Assembly (NCBI RefSeq): GCF_047556435.1 | Contig: NZ_CP180210.1 | Span: 1,426,001 to 1,490,000, forward strand | Origin: Alteromonas sp047556435 | Lineage (GTDB): Bacteria > Pseudomonadota > Gammaproteobacteria > Enterobacterales > Alteromonadaceae | Length of the DNA: 64,000 nt | Direction of reading: 5' to 3' | In this document: positions 23,912 to 33,270 of the stretch, in pieces | How positions within the stretch are numbered: position 1 is the stretch's first letter | How the letters are laid out: every line of letters starts with the position of its first letter | The notes under the pieces: generated by a model | Told to the model about the DNA's origin: nothing | What the model saw: only the letters and a program-made list of their open reading frames with translations | Databases searched by the model: none | Translations under genes and position numbers: made by a program

Positions 23912-25564
23912 TTACTGACGCTGAAATTCACTTGAGGCTTTCCAGGCAGGCCACTCGTCAGCATTGGCAACCTGGTAACCTACGTCAAATAACATTTGCG
24001 TATCCTGAGCGATACCGCTTAAATCCCACGTATCACGGTACTGATCACACACCTGATGGTAACAACCGGTAACGATAACGTTCATGCGTTTACGGTACGC
24101 AGCGGTTTCTGCATCAGCAGGCTCACTACCGCCTTCAGCATACAGCGCCGGTACGCCTTTTTTCGCAAAGCTGAAATGATCAGAGCGATAGTAGTAACCT
24201 GCTTCAGGACGATCTTCCTGGGTTAAAGTGCGTCCCTGACGCTGCGCGGCAACTTCAAGATTGTCTTCCAGGTCGCTCTTGCCCATACCCACAACCGCAA
24301 CATCTTTGGTTTTCCCCAAAATATTCATTGCATCCATGTTGATGTTGGCAACCGTTTTATCCAAAGGAATAACTGGATTATCAGCATAATACTTTGACCC
24401 AAGCAGACCTTGCTCTTCTGCGGTAACGATCAGGAAGCTGACTGAGCGTTTCGGAGCAGGACTCAGTTTTCCGAAGGCGCGCGCCATTACCACTGAGGCT
24501 GCGGTGCCCGTCGCATTGTCGTGTGCACCGTTGTATATCTGATCGCCTTCTTTGGTGTCATCTTTGCCCAGATGGTCCCAGTGAGAGGTGTAAATGATAT
24601 GCTCATCAGGGCGCTCGCTACCGGGAAGCGTAGCAATTACATTATAACTTTTTGATTTTTCGAACTTATTGTTCACGGTGACAGAGGCTGCTATATCCAT
24701 TGCCTGAGAGTAGGGGCCTTGCATCGCCTTTTGCTTCTCTGCGTAGAAGTCCAGACCCGCATCTGCAAATACCTTTTGTGCAGCTTCCAGCGTTAGCCAG
24801 CCCTCTACTGCTACACGGCTTGCCCCGCCATCGTCACTGACCAGACCATATTGCGGGCCGCTCCAGCTGTTCGCCACCACCGACCAGCCGTAGCTTGCCG
24901 GAGCAGTTTCGTGCACGATAAGTGCGCCAGCTGCGCCCTGGCGGCTCGCCTCTTCGTACTTGTAACTCCAGCGCCCGTAATAGGTCATGGTGGTGCCCTG
25001 AAATTTGCCACTGTCCGGGTTTTCAAAGCCTGGGTCGTTGACCAGAATAACGACAGTTTTACCTTCAACATCAAGTCCTTCGTAGTCATTCCACTCGTAT
25101 TCAGGGGCGTTTACGCCGTAACCTACGAACACGAGTTCGGAATCGGTCAGGCTAATAGAATCCTGTTCACGCTTTGATGAAGCCACCATGTCTTCTTTAT
25201 AGGCAAATTCATTGTCGCCAATGGTCATGGTCATGTCGGGATCAGCGGTAATTTCCATGAGTGCGACTTCCTGCAGGAAGCTATCGCCGTTACCCGGCTG
25301 CATGCCAGCGGCTTTAAATTCCTTAACCAGAAAATCCAGTGTTTTCTTTTCGCCGGCAGTGGTAGGCAGACGCCCTTCAAATTCATCAGATGCCAGTGTC
25401 ATTAAGGGTGGGCGGATGTCGTCGGCTGAAATGCTGGCGTACACCTCATCGAAGTTACTTTTTTCCGGCGCAACCGGTGTCTGGCTTTGTTTGTCCTCAG
25501 ATGGAGAACATCCGGCAAGTGCGAAGACCGCAGATGTCGCCAAAGGCAAAAGAATTTTTTTCAT
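23912..25564 (-). CDS. M28 family zinc aminopeptidase, lipoprotein
   Basis: A 550-residue exported peptidase. The lipobox LAGC (Cys19) marks membrane anchoring. A protease-associated insert domain fills about residues 120-300. The M28 catalytic core follows with the co-catalytic zinc ligands in SHWDHLG, GAHDNATGTA, TAEEQGLLGS, NINMDAMN and YRSDHFSF. Expected role: removing N-terminal residues from peptides in the periplasm or at the outer membrane. It is a stand-alone gene, divergent from the DUF3025 gene. Confidence 0.93.
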   Translation of the reverse strand: MKKILLPLATSAVFALAGCSPSEDKQSQTPVAPEKSNFDEVYASISADDIRPPLMTLASDEFEGRLPTTAGEKKTLDFLVKEFKAAGMQPGNGDSFLQEVALMEITADPDMTMTIGDNEFAYKEDMVASSKREQDSISLTDSELVFVGYGVNAPEYEWNDYEGLDVEGKTVVILVNDPGFENPDSGKFQGTTMTYYGRWSYKYEEASRQGAAGALIVHETAPASYGWSVVANSWSGPQYGLVSDDGGASRVAVEGWLTLEAAQKVFADAGLDFYAEKQKAMQGPYSQAMDIAASVTVNNKFEKSKSYNVIATLPGSERPDEHIIYTSHWDHLGKDDTKEGDQIYNGAHDNATGTAASVVMARAFGKLSPAPKRSVSFLIVTAEEQGLLGSKYYADNPVIPLDKTVANINMDAMNILGKTKDVAVVGMGKSDLEDNLEVAAQRQGRTLTQEDRPEAGYYYRSDHFSFAKKGVPALYAEGGSEPADAETAAYRKRMNVIVTGCYHQVCDQYRDTWDLSGIAQDTQMLFDVGYQVANADEWPAWKASSEFQRQ

Positions 25565-25817
25565 TGTTAGTCTCTGTTTGCTCTGAAATTATCAACCAGT
25601 ATAGAGAATTACTATGGCCGAACCAATAGGACCAACTCGTTATCTGCGATGTTCATCGTGCAAACAGGAGCGGCTTTTTCTCTGTACACGCATTTATGGT
25701 GTCGCTAAACAGAAATGTGTGGCAACAGTGCGCATTCAAAAATCCAGCTTCTATTGGCTTTTTTTGCTGGAAACCGTAGGATCCGCCGACATTACAGCAA
25801 CCGTTGAAGGTATTGGA

Positions 25818-26672
25818 ATGACAGTGAGTACGCCCGTGTGGCGATCCGTGGCGAATGGTGCCAATGTGGCGCCAGCGGTGACGCAATGCCTGCGTGAAGC
25901 GGGCCTGCTGACTTGTGAAGCGTTTCCGGATGCGGCGAGGTTGAACCGGGCGGCAAAAGCCCTGTACGGCACCTGGGAAGGACCTGAATTTCGCGGGCAG
26001 GCTACGTTTTTTGCCAATGATGGTCGCTACTATGAAGAAATTATTAATCAGGATTCTGTGGTTCCGACGCGGGAAAATAACTGGCACGACTTGTTTAATG
26101 CCTGTATCTGGATGCAGTTTCCCCATACTAAACAACGACTAAATCAGCTTCATGTTGATGACATTAATAGCGTGGGATTACACCCGCGCACAGCGCGTCG
26201 AAATCGTCTGACACACTTTGACGAATGTGGTGTGGTACTTGTCGTTGAAGATGAGCACAGAGACGTGGCTAACACGTTACTTGGCGCGCTGGCCTCCCAT
26301 GCATGGGAGGAAGTATTGTGGCACCAACGTGCGTTATGGAGCAGCACCATTCAGCCCTATATGTTTGGCCACGCTAATCTGGAAATGATGCTGTCACCTT
26401 TTATCGGTTTAACCGGAAAGTGGCTGGCGGTTTGCGTACCTGACGGGTTTTCATCGTTACCGGTGGTTGAAAAGTGGAAGGTGGTAGATGCGGCGCTGGT
26501 AGCCCGCCTTGACGCACTGGATAACTTCCAGCCACAGCATATTTTACGCCCGTTACCGCTACTGGGCATTCCGGGTTGGTGGCACGAACAAACGATGGCG
26601 TTTTATCAGAACAAAGACTATTTTCGCCCGCAGCGAAACGGTGTGCCGCGGACGATTCAGCTGCCGCTATAA
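25818..26672 (+). CDS. DUF3025 domain protein
   Basis: A 284-residue cytoplasmic protein of the uncharacterised DUF3025 family, recognisable by HTKQRLNQLH...RNRLTHFDECGVVL, a conserved block found in many proteobacteria. I chose the ATG at 25818 because GAAGG lies eight bases before it. An open frame continues upstream to 25614, but the extra 68 residues look non-family and occupy the promoter region shared with the divergent M28 gene. Its stop abuts that of the next minus-strand gene with no base between. Function unknown. Confidence 0.8.
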   Translation: MTVSTPVWRSVANGANVAPAVTQCLREAGLLTCEAFPDAARLNRAAKALYGTWEGPEFRGQATFFANDGRYYEEIINQDSVVPTRENNWHDLFNACIWMQFPHTKQRLNQLHVDDINSVGLHPRTARRNRLTHFDECGVVLVVEDEHRDVANTLLGALASHAWEEVLWHQRALWSSTIQPYMFGHANLEMMLSPFIGLTGKWLAVCVPDGFSSLPVVEKWKVVDAALVARLDALDNFQPQHILRPLPLLGIPGWWHEQTMAFYQNKDYFRPQRNGVPRTIQLPL

Positions 26673-27377
26673 TTACAGCAGAATAACGACAATCCAGATT
26701 GTCCAGATAACGGCCCAGGGCGCCACGGCGATAACAGCCGCTTTTTTGGTGGAAAAGTTCGTCCATTGACTTATCCCAACGGCAGTGAGGTAAATACCCC
26801 AAAAAGAATCCAGACGGATAGACTGTAAAAAAGCGAACCAGTCGGATGACATTTCTGTTCCTATCCAATAACCCAGTGATAAGGGGAATACGATAGACGG
26901 GTTTATCTGTCTACCGTCAGAAAGAACCAGCAGCACAACGGCAATGAGCGCGCTGATGACAATCGGCATGCCTACCCACCAGGTAAAGCCGTACCAGTCA
27001 GTATAACCGTTGGCATTATCTTCATCGCCACGGGTAGCGATATTCAGATAAGCTGCGACGATGGCATTTATCACGATAACGCCAACGAAGGTGCCAATTA
27101 CGGTGAAGGTGGTCATGCTGGTGCGCGTCATGTTTTGCTTCTGAGCTTCCACTTCTGCCGGGCTTAACTGACCGTACTGAGCATTGATGACAAGGTCCTG
27201 GTACCAGTTGATATCGATGACGCTGATATAAAGATAATTAGGAAGGATTGCCATAATCACGACAATCAGAAACGGCAGCCACGACCAGTTGCTTTTTTCG
27301 TTTATGGCGTTAAAGACGCCATTTGGACGAAAGAATATGTCATTACAGGCCTGAAGCGGGTTAGTGACGTTGTGCAT
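26673..27377 (-). CDS. Yip1-family membrane protein
   Basis: A 234-residue inner-membrane protein with five predicted helices, fitting the Yip1/YIF1-type domain of bacterial proteins of unknown role. The start at 27377 (MHNVTNPLQAC) is chosen over an upstream in-frame ATG at 27455 because AAGGAG stands six bases before it and the added residues are not membrane-like. Features include PNYLYISVIDINWYQ after the first helix and a final tryptophan-rich helix. No obvious partner. Confidence 0.75.
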   Translation of the reverse strand: MHNVTNPLQACNDIFFRPNGVFNAINEKSNWSWLPFLIVVIMAILPNYLYISVIDINWYQDLVINAQYGQLSPAEVEAQKQNMTRTSMTTFTVIGTFVGVIVINAIVAAYLNIATRGDEDNANGYTDWYGFTWWVGMPIVISALIAVVLLVLSDGRQINPSIVFPLSLGYWIGTEMSSDWFAFLQSIRLDSFWGIYLTAVGISQWTNFSTKKAAVIAVAPWAVIWTIWIVVILL

Positions 27378-27555
27378 CCTATGCTCCTTATGATTGATGC
27401 TTGTTATATTTTGGCGTCTTGAAATGAAAGTGCATTGATAGCGCGTATAGCACAAGGCCGGTATTTTAATTCAGATACGTTTGCAAAGTATACCTGCACT
27501 GTTGTTCAGGTGAAGCACTGGAGCTGCGGTTTTTCGGCAAGTTCGTAACCAAATG

Positions 27556-27587
27556 TGTCGAAAAGCTATCATCGTAGCTTTTCGACA
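27556..27587. terminator. Long perfect hairpin between Yip1-like and SLC13 genes
   Basis: TGTCGAAAAGCTA and TAGCTTTTCGACA are a 13-base perfect inverted repeat over six bases, 36 bases past the SLC13 stop. The T run lies inside the stem rather than after it, so termination is likely but not certain. Confidence 0.55.
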
Positions 27588-27622
27588 ATATGTGATGGAT
27601 AGCCGCGTTTTACGCCAGGTGT

Positions 27623-29350
27623 CTATTGCAAATAAGTGTAATTTAACAGCAAGAGTACAATGCTGCTGTAGACTATAGATATCGGCAATCCCACCTTAAT
27701 AAAGTCACTGAAACGGTAATTAGCGGCATTGAAAACAAGCAGGTTGGTCTGATACCCGTAGGGCGAAATAAAGCTGGCACTGGCGGCAAACGCAACAGCA
27801 AGCGCAAAAGGCATCAACGGGGCGCCAATAATTCCCACCAGGCCGTAAGCGAAAGGAAACATTAACGCTGCGGCGGCGTTGTTTGTTACAAACTCAGTTA
27901 GCACCAACGTACTTAAATATACCACCACCAGCGCCATAAACCAGTTAGTGTCCGCGAGATAGGGCATCAGGCTTGACGTCGTCATGGTAATCACGCCCGC
28001 GTTCTCCAGTGCTGTCGCCAGGCTGAGTGCACCAACAATTACGACAATCAGGTTCAGCGGCAGGTTACGTTTGATTTCGCCATTGGTCGCCACTTTAGCG
28101 CCAAGCAGTACGGCAGCAAAAAACAGCAGGCCTATTGCAAGTGAGAGTAAATCCATCGCAGCCAGCGCGACAGTGACGAGAAAGCCACCTAATGTAACCC
28201 ATTCCTGTTTAAGACTAAGTGGGCGGGAAATCTTCTGCTCTGACAGAATAAAGAAGTTCTTTGCCAGGTTCTTTCTGGTCGTAAAGTCAGGGCCGGCTGC
28301 TAATAACATAAAATCACCGGCCTGCAATTTAATTTCGCCAAGCTTACCGGAAAGCTGTTCACCGTCTCGACGAATAGCAACTACTGCCGCGTCAAACAGT
28401 GCACGAAAGCCCAGGGCTTTAATGGTCTGGCCGATAATCTGAGCCCGGTTGGCTACAATCACTTCTGTCAGGTTTTCCCGCAAAATGCCATCGGCTTCAG
28501 CAAAGGTTGTTAGTCCTTTAATATGGCTAAGGTTATCCAGTTTTTGCACATTGCCTGAAAAGATAAGTTTATCGCCTTCGAGGATAACCAGTTCCGGCGA
28601 CACCGGTGTAATGAGTTGACCATCGCGGATCACCTCCACCAGGAACAGCTCAGGCAGGTTCCGTAAGTGATTCTCTTCAATGGTTTTGCCAATCAGTTCT
28701 GAGCCACCTTCGACTTCAGCTTCCACGATATAAGCGCGATAGTCTCCGCCTTTGTGGGCAATAGATGGCAATAAAGGAGACAACGCGAACATCACGAGGC
28801 CACATGTCAGGCCCGCTACCATGCCATACAGCGTAAAGTCCCAGAAGTTAAAGCCCGGGTGTCCATGCTCCTGTAAAAAGCTGTCGACAATCAGGTTTGT
28901 GGAGGTACCAATAAGCGTAACCGTACCGCCAAGGATTGCGGCGTAGGATAGGGGGATGAGTAGTCTTGAGGCCGGGTAATACTGATTTTGTTTCACCGGC
29001 CCGATTAGACTGGCTACGATAGCGGTGTTGTTTAACAGGGCCGAAGAAAAGAAGGTTAATCCGAACAGACGCCAGTAAGAGGCAGAATAGCTTGAAGTGA
29101 CAAGCTTTCTGCCCAGGCGTTTGATAAGGGCGGTTTTATCAATGGCACTGCTGACAATCAGCAGCAGTACCAACGTGATAAGTCCCTTATTTGTCAGGTT
29201 TTGCAGGACATCGTCAAAAGTAATTTGCTGGGTGACGAGTAAACCCAGTACCGCCAACGCAAATATTGATGCCGGGCGCCGTTTTGTGAAAATCAGCGCA
29301 GCAATGGTGCCGAAGAAAATTCCCAACACCATCAACTGGTTTAACGCCAT
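27623..29350 (-). CDS. SLC13 family transporter with TrkA-C domains (probable sulfate uptake)
   Basis: A 575-residue permease of the DASS/SLC13 type with about eleven helices in two halves. Signature-like blocks are IGTSTNLIVDSFL near 155 and TNNAAAALMFPFA near 500. Between the halves, residues about 205-375 form two TrkA_C domains (EGGSELIGKTIEENHL, then ANRAQIIGQTIKALGF). This layout is shared with transporters of sulfate and other oxyanions. Its start lies 17 bases after cysN in the same direction, so sulfate import for the assimilation operon is a well-supported inference. No ABC-type cysPUWA genes are in the window. Confidence 0.85.
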   Translation of the reverse strand: MALNQLMVLGIFFGTIAALIFTKRRPASIFALAVLGLLVTQQITFDDVLQNLTNKGLITLVLLLIVSSAIDKTALIKRLGRKLVTSSYSASYWRLFGLTFFSSALLNNTAIVASLIGPVKQNQYYPASRLLIPLSYAAILGGTVTLIGTSTNLIVDSFLQEHGHPGFNFWDFTLYGMVAGLTCGLVMFALSPLLPSIAHKGGDYRAYIVEAEVEGGSELIGKTIEENHLRNLPELFLVEVIRDGQLITPVSPELVILEGDKLIFSGNVQKLDNLSHIKGLTTFAEADGILRENLTEVIVANRAQIIGQTIKALGFRALFDAAVVAIRRDGEQLSGKLGEIKLQAGDFMLLAAGPDFTTRKNLAKNFFILSEQKISRPLSLKQEWVTLGGFLVTVALAAMDLLSLAIGLLFFAAVLLGAKVATNGEIKRNLPLNLIVVIVGALSLATALENAGVITMTTSSLMPYLADTNWFMALVVVYLSTLVLTEFVTNNAAAALMFPFAYGLVGIIGAPLMPFALAVAFAASASFISPYGYQTNLLVFNAANYRFSDFIKVGLPISIVYSSIVLLLLNYTYLQ

Positions 29351-29367
29351 ATTGTCCTGTCCTGTGA

Positions 29368-30783
29368 TTACAGCTTAGTGATATCCAGCGCGTTCCAGTG
29401 CGGGAAGTGCTTGCGAACCAGCGCATTAAATTCAACTTCAAACTCAGAGAACTGCGTTGAATCGTGTTGATCGTCGCCAGTCAGTGCATCAATTATCATG
29501 CCTGAACCAACCGTTCCGTTGGTCAATCTATCAATGACAATGAATGCGCCGGTGGGACGGTTTTTGCTGTAGGGGTCGCAGGCAACAGCTTGCTGGAACT
29601 TCAGATCTACTACACCAATTTCATTCAGATTCAGATGCAGTGCATCCTTCTTCTCCAGCGTGTTCACATCAATCTGACAATCGATGTGGGCAACCGAGCC
29701 TGTGGTCGTTTTGGTGGCGAACTTAAACGTATACTGTTTGTTCGGCATCATTGGCTCTTCGCTCATCCACACAAGATGTGACTTGAACTGGGTGGACAGC
29801 AGTGGCTGGTTGTCTGATTTCACAATCATGTCGCCACGGGAAATATCAATCTCATCTTCCAGCGTGAGCGTTACTGCCTGAGGCACGTAAGCGCGATCCT
29901 GCTCACCTTCAAAGGTAACAATAGATTTCACTTTGGACGTCTTGCCTGACGGCAACGCGGTGACGTCGTCGCCAGGCGCAATTTGTCCTGAAACCACAGT
30001 ACCGGCAAAGCCACGGAAATCCAGGTTAGGGCGGTTTACATACTGAACCGGGAAGCGGAAATCGTCATGATTTGCATCTTCGCCAATTTCGATGTTTTCC
30101 AGAAGCTGCATCAGCGGCGTGCCATCAAACCAAGGCGTATTCGGACTTTGGTTTACCACGTTATCGCCTTCCAGTGCCGAAATTGGCACAAAGCGGATGT
30201 CCGGTATATTCAGCTGTTCAGCAAACTTTAGGTAGTCTTCGCGAATCTGGTTATACACCTCTTCGCTGTAATCCATCAGGTCCATTTTGTTAACGGCAAC
30301 GATAACGTGCTGGATACCTAACAAAGAAACCAGAAATGAGTGACGTTTTGTCTGCACTTTCACGCCGCCGCGGGCATCCACCAGAATAATTGCCAGATCA
30401 CAGGTAGAGGCACCAGTAACCATGTTGCGGGTGTATTGCTCGTGTCCAGGCGTATCAGCAATGATGAACTTACGTTTGTCAGTAGAGAAGTAGCGGTATG
30501 CCACATCAATAGTGATACCCTGCTCACGTTCTGATTGCAGGCCATCTACCAGTAGTGCCAGATCCACTTTTTCACCGGTGGTTCCCATTTTCTTGCTGTC
30601 TTTGGTGATGGCAGCAAGCTGGTCTTCATAAATCATTTTTGAGTCGTGCAATAAGCGACCAATCAGGGTGCTTTTGCCGTCATCAACGCTACCACAAGTC
30701 AAAAAACGCAGTAGATCTTTCTTTTCATGTTGTTCCAGATAAGACAGGACGTCTTCTCTTAATAATTCGTTTTCGTTATTCAT
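29368..30783 (-). CDS. cysN: Sulfate adenylyltransferase subunit 1
   Basis: The 471-residue GTPase subunit of ATP sulfurylase, which drives adenylyl-sulfate formation by CysD. The EF-Tu-like GTPase motifs are GSVDDGKST (about 31-39), DTPGHEQY and NKMD. Elongation-factor domains 2 and 3 follow. It is not fused to CysC, which is a separate gene two positions upstream. Two bases separate it from cysQ. Confidence 0.97.
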   Translation of the reverse strand: MNNENELLREDVLSYLEQHEKKDLLRFLTCGSVDDGKSTLIGRLLHDSKMIYEDQLAAITKDSKKMGTTGEKVDLALLVDGLQSEREQGITIDVAYRYFSTDKRKFIIADTPGHEQYTRNMVTGASTCDLAIILVDARGGVKVQTKRHSFLVSLLGIQHVIVAVNKMDLMDYSEEVYNQIREDYLKFAEQLNIPDIRFVPISALEGDNVVNQSPNTPWFDGTPLMQLLENIEIGEDANHDDFRFPVQYVNRPNLDFRGFAGTVVSGQIAPGDDVTALPSGKTSKVKSIVTFEGEQDRAYVPQAVTLTLEDEIDISRGDMIVKSDNQPLLSTQFKSHLVWMSEEPMMPNKQYTFKFATKTTTGSVAHIDCQIDVNTLEKKDALHLNLNEIGVVDLKFQQAVACDPYSKNRPTGAFIVIDRLTNGTVGSGMIIDALTGDDQHDSTQFSEFEVEFNALVRKHFPHWNALDITKL

Positions 30784-30785
30784 GC

Positions 30786-31574
30786 TTATGCACTCACAAG
30801 GAAGAAGGGGTTCAAAACAGACTCTTTCTGATTGTAAGTCAGAGCCTCGGCGTCGGGGTCCAGCGGATTTTCCGGATCGAGCACAGTGACTTTAGCACCG
30901 GCGGCGGTCGCAACGGCGTGAGCAGCTCCAGTATCCCACTCGGAGGTAGGACCCAAACGTGGATAGAGGTGCGCTTCACCTTCAGCGACCAGGCATAGCT
31001 TCAGAGAGCTGCCCATTGCCACCAACTCGGTTTCACCGTCAAGTTGCGCCATCAGGTTTTTAATTTCAGGGCTCTGGTGGGAGCGACTGTCTACAATTTT
31101 CCAGGTATCGCCCTGGCTGTGAACTCTGGCAGAGATCGCGGTAAATTCGCCATCTTGCTCAGTCCAGGCACCTCTGCCTTCAATACCGATGTAGGCTTTG
31201 TTCAGGGCCGGGGCATAAACCACGCCCATTACCGGTTTTCCGCCATCAATCAGCGCGATGTTTACCGTAAATTCACCGTTTTTCTTGATGAACTCTTTGG
31301 TACCATCAAGGGGGTCGACCAGCCAGTATTGCTGCCAGCTTTGTCTCTCTTCCCATGGAATATCGGCTGATTCCTCTGACAAAATAGGTAGGTCAGAAAT
31401 CGCTTTCAGTTCATCAACGATAACGTGATGCGCTGCTAAGTCAGCTTCTGTTAACGGGCTGGTATCCTGCTTTTCATAAATGGTGAAATCTTTCTCGTAG
31501 ATTGCCATAATCTTATCGCCGGCCAGCTTGGTAATACGAAGTACCTGCTGCGCGAGTGGATCGGAAAGTGCCAT
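30786..31574 (-). CDS. cysQ: 3'(2'),5'-bisphosphate nucleotidase
   Basis: A 262-residue magnesium-dependent phosphatase of the inositol-monophosphatase superfamily. It removes the 3' phosphate from PAP, the by-product of PAPS reduction. The metal-binding motifs are present: EES(A)D near 65-69, DPLDGTKEF near 87-95 and WDTGAAHAV near 215. Position inside the cys operon supports the CysQ role over a general inositol phosphatase. It shares one base with the cysC stop. Confidence 0.95.
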   Translation of the reverse strand: MALSDPLAQQVLRITKLAGDKIMAIYEKDFTIYEKQDTSPLTEADLAAHHVIVDELKAISDLPILSEESADIPWEERQSWQQYWLVDPLDGTKEFIKKNGEFTVNIALIDGGKPVMGVVYAPALNKAYIGIEGRGAWTEQDGEFTAISARVHSQGDTWKIVDSRSHQSPEIKNLMAQLDGETELVAMGSSLKLCLVAEGEAHLYPRLGPTSEWDTGAAHAVATAAGAKVTVLDPENPLDPDAEALTYNQKESVLNPFFLVSA

Positions 31575-32167
31575 TATACAAGTCCTTTTTCGGCTAAGAG
31601 GTTATACAAACGCTCTGCAGTATCTTCAGCTGGCTCATCTTTATATTCAAGATGAATCTCAGGCGAAGCCGGTGCTTCGTAAGCAGAATCGATGCCGGTG
31701 AAGTCTTTGATTTCACCGTTGCGTGCTTTTTTATACAGCCCTTTAGGGTCGCGCTGTTCGCACACTTCCAGCGGGGTATCAACAAACACCTCGATAAACT
31801 CGCCCTCGGCCAGTAAGTTGCGACAAAAGTCACGGTCTGCCCTGAAAGGTGAGATAAAGGCGGTCAGTACGATCATGCCGGAATCAACAAACAGCTTAGC
31901 CACTTCACTGATGCGGCGAATGTTTTCTACGCGGTCAGTGTCGCTGAATCCAAGGTCGCCACAGAGTCCGTGACGCACATTGTCGCCATCCAGCAGATAA
32001 GTATGCTTTTTTTCGCCGTGCAACTTCTTCTCCAGCAAGTTAGCCAGCGTCGATTTACCGGAACCGGATAATCCTGTCAGCCACAACACCCGCGGTGCCT
32101 GTCCCAGGCTTTCGGCACGGGTGGCTTTATTCACCTCATGCTTATGCCAGACAATATTTGTGGCCAT
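31574..32167 (-). CDS. cysC: Adenylyl-sulfate kinase
   Basis: A 197-residue kinase phosphorylating APS to PAPS. Walker A GLSGSGKST lies at 32-40, then LLDGDNVRHGL and the ENIRRISEVA block. The stand-alone length matches E. coli CysC. Its start overlaps the last base of cysD and its end the first base of cysQ. Confidence 0.97.
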   Translation of the reverse strand: MATNIVWHKHEVNKATRAESLGQAPRVLWLTGLSGSGKSTLANLLEKKLHGEKKHTYLLDGDNVRHGLCGDLGFSDTDRVENIRRISEVAKLFVDSGMIVLTAFISPFRADRDFCRNLLAEGEFIEVFVDTPLEVCEQRDPKGLYKKARNGEIKDFTGIDSAYEAPASPEIHLEYKDEPAEDTAERLYNLLAEKGLV

Positions 32168-33081
32168 TAGAAATATCCTTCCATTTTCTTTTTCTCCATG
32201 GAGCCAGCGCTATCGTGGTCGATAACACGTCCCTGGCGTTCAGAGGTTTTGGTAAGCAACATCTCCTGAATCACGTCGGGCAGGGTATCTGCCTCGGACT
32301 CTACCGCGCCTGTTAGTGGATAACAGCCAAGCGTACGGAAGCGAACCGAGCGCATTTCTGGCTTCTCACCTTCTTCCAGCGGCATGCGGTCGTCATCGAC
32401 CATAATCAGTACTCCGTCACGCTCTACCACAGGGCGTGGTTTCGCTAAGTACAGTGATGGGATTTCGATGTTTTCCAGATAGATATATTGCCAGATATCC
32501 AGCTCTGTCCAGTTAGACATTGGGAATACACGAATACTTTCGCCTTTATTAATTTGCGAATTGTAGATATTCCAAAGCTCTGGACGCTGATTTTTCGGAT
32601 CCCAGCGGTGGTTGCTGTCTCGGAAAGAGTAAACGCGTTCTTTCGCGCGGGATTTTTCTTCATCACGGCGGGCACCACCGAAAGCGGCATCAAACTTGTA
32701 CTTGTTCAGCGCTTGCTTGAGTGACGCGGTTTTCATAATGTCGGTATGCTTAGCGCTACCATGCGTGAACGGCCCAACGCCTTGCTCTACGCCTTCCTGG
32801 TTGATATGAACCAGCAGATCAAAGCCGTGCTTTTCAGCCTGACGATCACGAAACTCGATCATTTCCCGGAATTTCCATGTGGTGTCTACATGCAACAATG
32901 GAAAAGGAATTTTGCCCGGTGCAAATGCTTTGCGCGCCAAGTGCAGAAGAACCGAAGAGTCCTTTCCAACAGAGTACAGCATTACCGGATTATCAAACTC
33001 CGCGGCAACTTCTCTGAAAATATGGATACTCTCGGCTTCGAGTTGTTTCAAGTGCGTAATAGACGGGATACTTGCAGTCAT
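32167..33081 (-). CDS. cysD: Sulfate adenylyltransferase subunit 2
   Basis: A 304-residue PP-loop subunit of ATP sulfurylase. The nucleotide motif SVGKDSSVLLHLARKAF is near 40, with AFGGARRDEEKSRAKER around 145 and the family end ...DHDSAGSMEKKKMEGYF. The start at 33081 (MTASIPSITHLKQLEAES) matches the E. coli enzyme; an in-frame ATG at 33141 adds 20 non-family residues. It is the first gene of cysD-cysC-cysQ-cysN. I could not identify a CysB site. Confidence 0.96.
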   Translation of the reverse strand: MTASIPSITHLKQLEAESIHIFREVAAEFDNPVMLYSVGKDSSVLLHLARKAFAPGKIPFPLLHVDTTWKFREMIEFRDRQAEKHGFDLLVHINQEGVEQGVGPFTHGSAKHTDIMKTASLKQALNKYKFDAAFGGARRDEEKSRAKERVYSFRDSNHRWDPKNQRPELWNIYNSQINKGESIRVFPMSNWTELDIWQYIYLENIEIPSLYLAKPRPVVERDGVLIMVDDDRMPLEEGEKPEMRSVRFRTLGCYPLTGAVESEADTLPDVIQEMLLTKTSERQGRVIDHDSAGSMEKKKMEGYF

Positions 33082-33221
33082 TTTTCGAGTCCGATGGTTG
33101 AGGTTATATACGAAACGATTATATGCATAGAACGGTAACATATTTAAATGAAAAAGTGCTATGCGATTTTGCTATTTAAAATTCCTTCTTTATACCTACA
33201 AATAAATTTTGTCACAGAATC

Positions 33222-33254
33222 AAAAACGCCGCGTACAGGACGCGGCGTTTTTTT
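33222..33254. terminator. Terminator between putP and cysD
   Basis: ACGCCGCGT and ACGCGGCGT pair over ACAGG, flanked by A and T runs on both sides. It ends the putP transcript 17 bases past its stop and insulates the cys operon. Confidence 0.92.
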
Positions 33255-33270
33255 CATAATAGACCAGAAC

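Noticed and set aside
25614..25817. N-terminal extension of the DUF3025 gene
   Set aside because: The extra 68 residues lie in the divergent promoter region; the ATG at 25818 has a good ribosome site and begins the family-like part.
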